From positions 62,001 to 126,000 of the forward strand of contig NZ_BNBM01000020.1 of assembly GCF_014655715.1 (NCBI RefSeq): a stretch of DNA of 64,000 bases. The letters are read 5' to 3'. This DNA comes from Streptomyces lanatus (lineage in GTDB: Bacteria > Actinomycetota > Actinomycetes > Streptomycetales > Streptomycetaceae). Position 1 is the stretch's first letter; each line of letters opens with the position of its first letter. This document shows positions 58,803-64,000 of this stretch, piece after piece. The translations under genes were made by a program, and so were the position numbers. Under the pieces are notes generated by a model, which saw nothing but the letters and a program-made list of their open reading frames with translations, did not search any database and was not told the origin of the DNA.

Positions 58803-60335
58803 ATGCGACAGACAGTGCGGGAGTTCCAACAGCTCGCCGAGCGGGGCGACTTCACCGCCGTCATCGACGAACACGGCCGCCACACCGCGCGGGCGCTCCT
58901 CGACGCCGCCGTGACCCTGGCGGAGGCGATGACCCCCAACGGGACACCCGGCGGCACGGTGCTGGTACAGGCCGACAACTCCTGGCGCACCGTCGTGGCC
59001 ACCCTGGCCGTGGGGATGACCGGCGGTGTGCTCGCGGTGGTCAACCGGCACACCACGGCCGTCGAGTTCGAGGCGGCCCTCGACGACATCCGCCCGGACG
59101 TCGTCGTCGCCGAGCCCGCCGCGCTGCGCGAGTGGCACGGACCGGGCCTGCCGGCCGGTGCCGAGGGGGAGGCCCTCGACGGCTGGACCGTGCTGGCCCG
59201 CCGGGGGCCGAGGGACGTCACCCGCTGGAAGGGCGGTGCCGTCATCGGCTTCACCTCCGGCTCCACGGGGCGCCCCAAGGGCGTCGTCCAGTCGGAGGCC
59301 GCCCTGCGCTACGCCTGCGCCCGCACCCGTGACATCAACGGCCTGGACACCGGCGACGCCGTCGCCGCCGTCGTCCCGCTCTCCTCCACCGCCGCGTACT
59401 GCTTCGGGGTCTGCATGTCCCTCATGCTCGGCGGGCCGCTGGTGCTGCCGGGCCGCTGGGATCCGGGCCTCGCCGTCGCGCGGATGGCCGAGCACCGGGT
59501 CCGGTGGACCATGTGCGTCCCGACGATGGCCCTCCAGATGGGCTCCGCGGCCGCGGGCTCGAAGGCCCTCGCCGGAGTCCGCTCGATCACGGTCGGCGGC
59601 GGCCCCATGGACCGGGGCGCGCTCGCCCGCGCCGAGCGCTCGCTCGGCACGCGCATCCTGCGGGTCTTCGGCATGTCCGAATGCCTCGGCCACACCTCGC
59701 CGCGCCCCGACGACCCCGAGGAGATCCGGCTCGGCCGCGACGGCCGCCCCTTCCCGGGCACCGAACTGCGGGCCGTCGGCGCCGACGGAGCCGTCCTCGG
59801 GCCTGGCGGGACCGGACGCGCGCAGGTGCGCGGCCCGTCCCTCTTCCTCGGCTACGCCCGCGCCGGCGCGGTGGAACCGCCCGCCCTCACCGCCGACGGC
59901 TTCCTGCCCACCGGGGACCTGCTCATGGGCGCCCCCGACGGCACCGTCACCATCATGGGCCGGGAGAAGGACGTCATCATCCGGGGCGGCCGCAACCTCG
60001 ACATCACCGAGATCGAACGCGCCGTCGCCAGCCACCCGAAGGTGGCCAGGGCCTGTGTCGTCCCGGTCCCGGACCGCCTCCTCGGCGAACGCCCGGCCGT
60101 CCTCGTCGTCTCCGAGGACGGCATCGGCGAACTCCGCCTCGACGAGATCACCGCCCATCTGGAACGCATCGGCCTGTCCAAGGCCAAATGGCCCGAATTC
60201 GCTTTCACCGTGCCCGAGTTGCCGCAGACCAGAGTCGGCAAGCTCGACCGGGGCGGCGCCGGGGAACTCGTACGCGACCTGTACGAGCGCCGCGCCGGCG
60301 CGCACTTGGAACACCATCGACTGGGAGACCAATGA
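58803..60335 (+). CDS. AMP-forming acyl-CoA ligase (FadD-like)
   Basis: 510 residues from ATG 58803 (GGAGCC upstream). ANL-superfamily motifs: P-loop GFTSGSTGRPKGVVQ, FGMSECLGHTSP (A5-like), GFLPTGDLLMGAPDG (A7), GREKDVIIRGGRNLDITEIE (A8) and catalytic Lys in TRVGKLDRGG (A10). It activates the carboxylic substrate of the island as a CoA thioester, the entry step (LvaE-like role). Chain length is not predictable. The stop overlaps the next ATG (ATGA). Confidence 0.9.
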   Translation: MRQTVREFQQLAERGDFTAVIDEHGRHTARALLDAAVTLAEAMTPNGTPGGTVLVQADNSWRTVVATLAVGMTGGVLAVVNRHTTAVEFEAALDDIRPDVVVAEPAALREWHGPGLPAGAEGEALDGWTVLARRGPRDVTRWKGGAVIGFTSGSTGRPKGVVQSEAALRYACARTRDINGLDTGDAVAAVVPLSSTAAYCFGVCMSLMLGGPLVLPGRWDPGLAVARMAEHRVRWTMCVPTMALQMGSAAAGSKALAGVRSITVGGGPMDRGALARAERSLGTRILRVFGMSECLGHTSPRPDDPEEIRLGRDGRPFPGTELRAVGADGAVLGPGGTGRAQVRGPSLFLGYARAGAVEPPALTADGFLPTGDLLMGAPDGTVTIMGREKDVIIRGGRNLDITEIERAVASHPKVARACVVPVPDRLLGERPAVLVVSEDGIGELRLDEITAHLERIGLSKAKWPEFAFTVPELPQTRVGKLDRGGAGELVRDLYERRAGAHLEHHRLGDQ

Positions 60336-61387
60336 CGACCCGTTTCGACCGAGGACAGTGGGCACAGGGCGGAGCCCAGACCGTGCGGCCCGGGGTGCAC
60401 CGCGTACCGCTCCCGCTGCCGGAGGACGGACTGCGGGCCGTCAACGTCTATGTGCTGGAGGAGGACGACGGTCTGATCCTCATCGACGGCGGATGGTCGA
60501 TCCCCGAGTCCCGCAAGGCACTTGAGGACGCGCTCGCCGGCCTCGGCCACGACCTCGCCGAGATCAGCCATGTGCTGGTCACGCACATCCACCGCGACCA
60601 CTACACGCAGGCCGTGGAACTGCGCCGGCTGCTCGGCTCCCGCGTCTACCTCGGCTCCGGCGAGCGGCGCGGCCTGGAACTGCTCGACGAACTGCGCACC
60701 GACCAGCCGGTGGGGTCGCTGCGGACGTTGCGCCTGGCGGGCGCCCATGAACTGGCCGACCGTATCGAGGCGATGGACCACGGCGGCTTCGACCCGTCCG
60801 TGTGGGAGGCGCCCGACCGCTGGCTGGAGGCGGAGGAGCTGCGCTTCGCGGGCCGTACGCTGCGTGTCGTCCCGACCCCCGGCCACACCCGGGGCCATGT
60901 GGTCTACCTCGACCAGGCCCGGGGCCTGCTGTTCTCCGGGGACCATGTGCTGCCGCACATCACCCCCTCCATCGGCTTCGAGCTGGGCGACGGCCCCGGA
61001 CTGCCGCTGGGCGACTACCTCGCCTCCCTGCGCCTGATGACCACACTCGCCGACGCGACGCTGCTCCCCGCGCACGGACCCGTCGGCGACAGCGTCCACG
61101 GCAGGGTCGCCGAACTGCTCGCCCACCATGACGACCGCCTCGACGAGACGCTGGCCGTGCTCGGCGCCCGCACCCTCGACGCCCACGCCGTGGCCCGGGA
61201 ACTCGGCTGGACCCGGCGCAAGGTGGCGTTCGAGGACCTGAACCCCTTCAACCGGATGCTGGCGGTCAACGAGACGGCGGCCCACCTGGACGTCCTGGTG
61301 GACCGGGGCCGTGCCGAACGGTCCACGGCCGACGGCGTCCACCGCTACACGCGCCGCACCGAGGCGCACGAGCCGCTGTCCGCGTAG
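60332..61387 (+). CDS. Metallo-beta-lactamase-fold hydrolase
   Basis: 351 residues. Dinuclear-metal motif THIHRDHYTQA (H-x-H-x-DH), further ligands in TPGHTRGHVVYL and FSGDHVLPHITPSIGFELGD, and a C-terminal helical extension (LGWTRRKVAFEDLNPFNRML). The C-terminal extension is that of LACTB2/hydrolase-type MBL proteins. It may be a thioesterase or lactonase. In a cluster expected to handle 4-hydroxy acids, hydrolysis of a gamma-lactone is an attractive role, but it is inference. Confidence 0.87.
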   Translation: MTTRFDRGQWAQGGAQTVRPGVHRVPLPLPEDGLRAVNVYVLEEDDGLILIDGGWSIPESRKALEDALAGLGHDLAEISHVLVTHIHRDHYTQAVELRRLLGSRVYLGSGERRGLELLDELRTDQPVGSLRTLRLAGAHELADRIEAMDHGGFDPSVWEAPDRWLEAEELRFAGRTLRVVPTPGHTRGHVVYLDQARGLLFSGDHVLPHITPSIGFELGDGPGLPLGDYLASLRLMTTLADATLLPAHGPVGDSVHGRVAELLAHHDDRLDETLAVLGARTLDAHAVARELGWTRRKVAFEDLNPFNRMLAVNETAAHLDVLVDRGRAERSTADGVHRYTRRTEAHEPLSA

Positions 61388-61451
61388 CCCGGCGGTCCGT
61401 GCGCGCGGCTGAGACGCCCCCTGGACCCTGCGCGTGGCTGGGGCGGCCCGC

Positions 61452-62207
61452 TCAGCGCGCCGTCCAGCCTCCGTCGACGTACAGCTCGGAACCCGTCATG
61501 AAGCCGGCGTCGTCCGAGGCGAGGAACGCCACGGCCGCCGCCACCTCCTCGGTCGTGCCCAGCCGGCCGAGCGGCGTGCCCTCGATCATCGCGTCCAGCC
61601 GCGGTGTGCCCCGCCACAGCTCCCGGGACAGCGGCGTCTCGATGAACCCGGGATGCAGCGAGTTCACCCGCACCCCCCGCTTCGCCCAGTGCAACGCCGC
61701 GTTCTTCGTCATCAGCCGTACCGCACCCTTGGCCGCGTGGTACGAGAACTGCGCGCCGAAGCCGCCGACCGTGCCGAAGATCGAGGCGACGTTGACGATC
61801 GAGCCGCCTCCGGAGCGCTCGATGGCCGGGCCGCCGTGCTTCATGCCGAGCCATACCCCGGTCTGCGTCACCCCGACGACCCGGTCCCAGGTCTCCCGCG
61901 TTTCGGTCTCCACGGTGTTCATCGTGGCGATCCCCGCGTTGTTGACCAGCACCGAAAGGCCGCCCAGCCGGTCGGTCACCTCGGCCACGAGCGACTCCCA
62001 GGCCGCCTCGTCCGTGACGTCCAGCCGCCGCCCCACGGCGCCGCCGGGCAGCTCCCCGGCGACCTTCCCGCACCGCTCGGCGTCGAGATCGGTCACGACG
62101 ACGGTCGCGCCCTCGGCGGCCAGCCGCCGCACGATCGCCTCACCGATGCCGCCCGTGGCCCCCGTCACCAGCGCCACCCTCCGCGCGAGCCTGTCCTGCG
62201 CGACCAT
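61452..62207 (-). CDS. Short-chain dehydrogenase
   Basis: 251 residues. VTGATGGIGEAIVRRLAAEG, NNAGIATMNTVE, catalytic Ser in NVASIFGTVGG and Y-x3-K in FSYHAAKGAVRL. Last gene of a leftward operon (ACAD, kinase, SDR) that converges on the MBL gene. Possibly the reductase that provides the hydroxyacyl substrate of the adjacent kinase. Confidence 0.88.
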   Translation of the reverse strand: MVAQDRLARRVALVTGATGGIGEAIVRRLAAEGATVVVTDLDAERCGKVAGELPGGAVGRRLDVTDEAAWESLVAEVTDRLGGLSVLVNNAGIATMNTVETETRETWDRVVGVTQTGVWLGMKHGGPAIERSGGGSIVNVASIFGTVGGFGAQFSYHAAKGAVRLMTKNAALHWAKRGVRVNSLHPGFIETPLSRELWRGTPRLDAMIEGTPLGRLGTTEEVAAAVAFLASDDAGFMTGSELYVDGGWTAR

Positions 62208-62222
62208 CGCTCACATCCCTTC

Positions 62223-63263
62223 TCACCGGCGCCGGACATCGACCGACAGGCCGGCGCGCACCAGTGCGGGCACGGCCGAGCCGACCCGCTCGAAGCCGGG
62301 GCCGACGGTGCTCCCGGCGAGATGGCGGGCGTGGACGCCCTCCGCGACGACCGCCAGCTTGAAGTAGCCGAGGGCCAGGTGAAAGGGGAGCGCGGAGACA
62401 TCGCGGCCGGACCGGGCCGCGTACCGCTGTGTCAACTCCAGCGCGGACAGGAAGCCCGGGTTGGCGGCCGGGACATGGCCCCCGCCGAGGACCGGCTCAC
62501 AGACCGGGTCCCAGTAGACGAGCAGCAGACCGAGGTCGGCGAGCGGCTCGCCGAGCGCGGCCATCTCCCAGTCGACGACCGCGGCGATCCGGCCAGGGTC
62601 CCCGGGGCACAGGATCACGTTGTCGAACCGGTAGTCCCCGTGGAGCAGCGCCGGCGAGGTGCCGTCATCCGGCACGCCGGGGAGCATGTTCTCCAACTTG
62701 CCGTGCAGCGCGTCCATTTCGGGCAGCTCGCGAGTGGCGACCCGGTCCCACTGGCCGCGCCACCGCCGCACCTGCCGTGCCAGATATCCGGCGGGGCGTC
62801 CGAACGCGCCCAGGCCGATCTCCCGCGGATCGAGCGCGTGGAGCGCGGCCAGCTGGTCGACCAGCGCCTCGGAGCACCGCCGCGCGTCGTCGACGGACAG
62901 CTCCGCCGCCCCTCGGGAGCCGCGCAGTACGTCGCCCTCGACGAAGGAGACGACCGTGAACGGCGTCCCGATCACCGTGGAGTCGGCACACGACACCACG
63001 GTCCGCGGCACCGGCACCTCGGTGCCGGCGAGCGCCGCCATGGCCCGGAACTCGCGGTCCATGTCGTGCGCGGTCGGTGTGAGCGTCCCCAGCGGCGGCC
63101 TGCGCAGCACCCACGCGCGGGTGCCGTCCGTCACGCGGTACGTCAGATTGGACCGCCCGCCGAACAGCGGACGGACGCCCAGGCCGCCGGCGTACCCCGG
63201 GACCTCGCGCTCGAAGAAGCGCCGGAGCGCGGGCAGGTCGACCCCTGCCACGGTGGCCGTCAC
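62223..63263 (-). CDS. APH-fold kinase, second candidate hydroxyacyl-CoA kinase
   Basis: 346 residues. N-lobe FGGRSNLTYRVTDGTRAWVL with RRPPLG, catalytic loop LLHGDYRFDNVILC, metal-binding AAVVDWEMAALGEPLADLGL and a helical C-lobe (YFKLAVVAEGVHARHLAGST). This R-x-P-P-x-G version is the one typical of the APH domain of ACAD10/11 and FadE36-type proteins. GTG in a GTGA overlap with the ACAD gene. Only distantly similar to the kinase at 52230, so the two probably phosphorylate different acyl chains. Confidence 0.87.
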   Translation of the reverse strand: MTATVAGVDLPALRRFFEREVPGYAGGLGVRPLFGGRSNLTYRVTDGTRAWVLRRPPLGTLTPTAHDMDREFRAMAALAGTEVPVPRTVVSCADSTVIGTPFTVVSFVEGDVLRGSRGAAELSVDDARRCSEALVDQLAALHALDPREIGLGAFGRPAGYLARQVRRWRGQWDRVATRELPEMDALHGKLENMLPGVPDDGTSPALLHGDYRFDNVILCPGDPGRIAAVVDWEMAALGEPLADLGLLLVYWDPVCEPVLGGGHVPAANPGFLSALELTQRYAARSGRDVSALPFHLALGYFKLAVVAEGVHARHLAGSTVGPGFERVGSAVPALVRAGLSVDVRRR

Positions 63264-64000
63264 AGCGCGCCCCCGCGCTCGCGGGCCGCACGGACCGCGC
63301 GTTTGGCGATGGCCCACCGATGGGTCTCCGACGGTCCGTCGTACACCCGGAACGGCCGCACCTCGCGGTAGAGGGCGGCGAGCGGGGCGTCCTCCGAGAT
63401 GCCGAGCGCCCCGCAGATCTGGACCGCCCGGTCCACGACCCGGCCCACGGCCTCGGACACGAAGGTCTTCGCGATGGAAGTGACCTGGGCGCCCCGCCTG
63501 CCCTGGTCCAGTTCCCAGCAGGCCCGCCACAGCACGGCCCGGCCGGTCTCGATGTCGATCTCCGAGTCGGCCAACTGCTGCTGGACCATGCCGAGTTCGG
63601 ACAGCGTCCCACCGAAGGCCCGGCGCTGCGAAGCCCGGTCGAGGGCGATGTCCTGGGCCCGGCGTGCCACTCCGAGCCAGCGCATGCAGTGGGTCAGCCG
63701 CGCGGGTCCGAGGCGCACCTGCGCGTACGCGAAGCCCTCGTCGACCTCGCCGAGCACCGCCTCGTCGGTCACCTCGCAGTCCTCGAAGAGGAGTTCGGCG
63801 TGCCCGGCGAACAGGGCCCGGTCGAGGGTCCCGATGTTCCGGACCACCTTCATCCCCGGATTGCCCGCCTCGATCAGGAACATGGTGGCCCCGCCCGGGT
63901 CGCCGGGCTCACCGGCGGTCCGCGCCATACAGATCGTGAACGCGGCACCGTCCGCGCCGCTGATGAACCACTTGCGGCCGTTGATGCGCCAGCCGCCCGG
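63260..64000 (-). CDS. Acyl-CoA dehydrogenase paired with the kinase (5' partial)
   Basis: The frame is open to the window edge; 246 C-terminal residues are visible. INGRKWFISGADGAAFTICM, FAYAQVRLGPARLTHCMRWL, LDRASQRRAFGGTLSELGMV, DRAVQICGALGISEDAPLAA, FRVYDGPSETHRWAIAKRAV. The RLGPAR-x-x-HCMR segment is shared with the ACAD10/11 branch. It precedes the kinase gene with a 4-nt overlap, so this is a second kinase/dehydratase module, in the reverse gene order of the first. Confidence 0.85.
   Translation of the reverse strand, partial: PGGWRINGRKWFISGADGAAFTICMARTAGEPGDPGGATMFLIEAGNPGMKVVRNIGTLDRALFAGHAELLFEDCEVTDEAVLGEVDEGFAYAQVRLGPARLTHCMRWLGVARRAQDIALDRASQRRAFGGTLSELGMVQQQLADSEIDIETGRAVLWRACWELDQGRRGAQVTSIAKTFVSEAVGRVVDRAVQICGALGISEDAPLAALYREVRPFRVYDGPSETHRWAIAKRAVRAARERGGAL

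Overview
The window is high-GC actinobacterial chromosome, very probably from a Streptomyces. The signs are strong third-position GC, many GTG starts, 4-nt ATGA/GTGA stop-start overlaps, lipoproteins and secreted proteins with actinobacterial signal peptides, ECF sigma/zinc-finger anti-sigma pairs, an SMPI-like inhibitor and an Rv1733c-like membrane protein. I saw no rRNA, tRNA or CRISPR array. The mix of accessory catabolic islands, transposons and gene remnants suggests a chromosome arm, but the sequence alone does not prove this.

Layout. 1-6.8 kb: a partial unknown gene, a PQQ-type beta-propeller membrane protein, an LRV-repeat protein and a 1002-residue secreted multidomain sugar-related protein. 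7.1-12.5 kb: a LysR regulator, an arylsulfatase, its formylglycine-generating enzyme and a betaine-type binding lipoprotein. 12.5-17.2 kb: an aldehyde dehydrogenase remnant, an SDR with an XRE regulator, then a divergent alcohol dehydrogenase, atypical SDR, cyclophilin-like lipoprotein and cupin. 17.3-21.5 kb: a five-gene operon (ECF sigma factor, zinc-finger membrane protein, ABC ATPase, two permeases) joined by 4-nt overlaps. 21.6-23.4 kb: an IS608-like transposon (TnpA and TnpB) inserted exactly in the stop codon of an anti-sigma gene. 23.4-25.6 kb: a second ECF/anti-sigma pair with a divergent cupredoxin lipoprotein. 25.6-27 kb: a decayed IS701-like fragment and a weak hypothetical gene. 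27-31.1 kb: a GntR-controlled operon with an Ldh-family dehydrogenase, a monooxygenase-fold protein, a cupin and a frameshifted aldehyde dehydrogenase. 31.2-35 kb: a dienelactone hydrolase, a Cys-containing lipoprotein, an I36-type inhibitor and an unknown gene. 35.2-37 kb: a second IS200/IS605 element with a different TnpB, apparently inserted at a start codon. 37.9-42.5 kb: a dormancy/stress-like group (Rv1733c-like protein, small actin-like ATPase, two DksA/TraR zinc-finger proteins, a two-component system). 42.5-45.3 kb: a small secreted protein and a SecDF fusion.

45.3-64 kb is one large acyl-CoA catabolic island: a Zn-alcohol dehydrogenase, four SDRs, four acyl-CoA dehydrogenase-family proteins, two enoyl-CoA hydratases, a DUF35/thiolase pair, an acyl-CoA ligase, a metallo-beta-lactamase-fold hydrolase, two SnoaL/NTF2-fold proteins, an EthD-like protein, a TetR regulator and two aminoglycoside-phosphotransferase-fold kinases, each next to an acyl-CoA dehydrogenase. 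The kinase plus dehydrogenase pairing is the architecture of ACAD10/ACAD11 and of LvaA/LvaC, which remove a 4-hydroxyl from acyl-CoA through a phospho intermediate. A shared 13-nt motif (GAATTCAGTTCAG and close variants) lies upstream of three transcription units here, which suggests a single regulon, perhaps under the TetR protein. This island, with its duplicated kinase/dehydratase modules, is the strongest candidate for an undescribed pathway.
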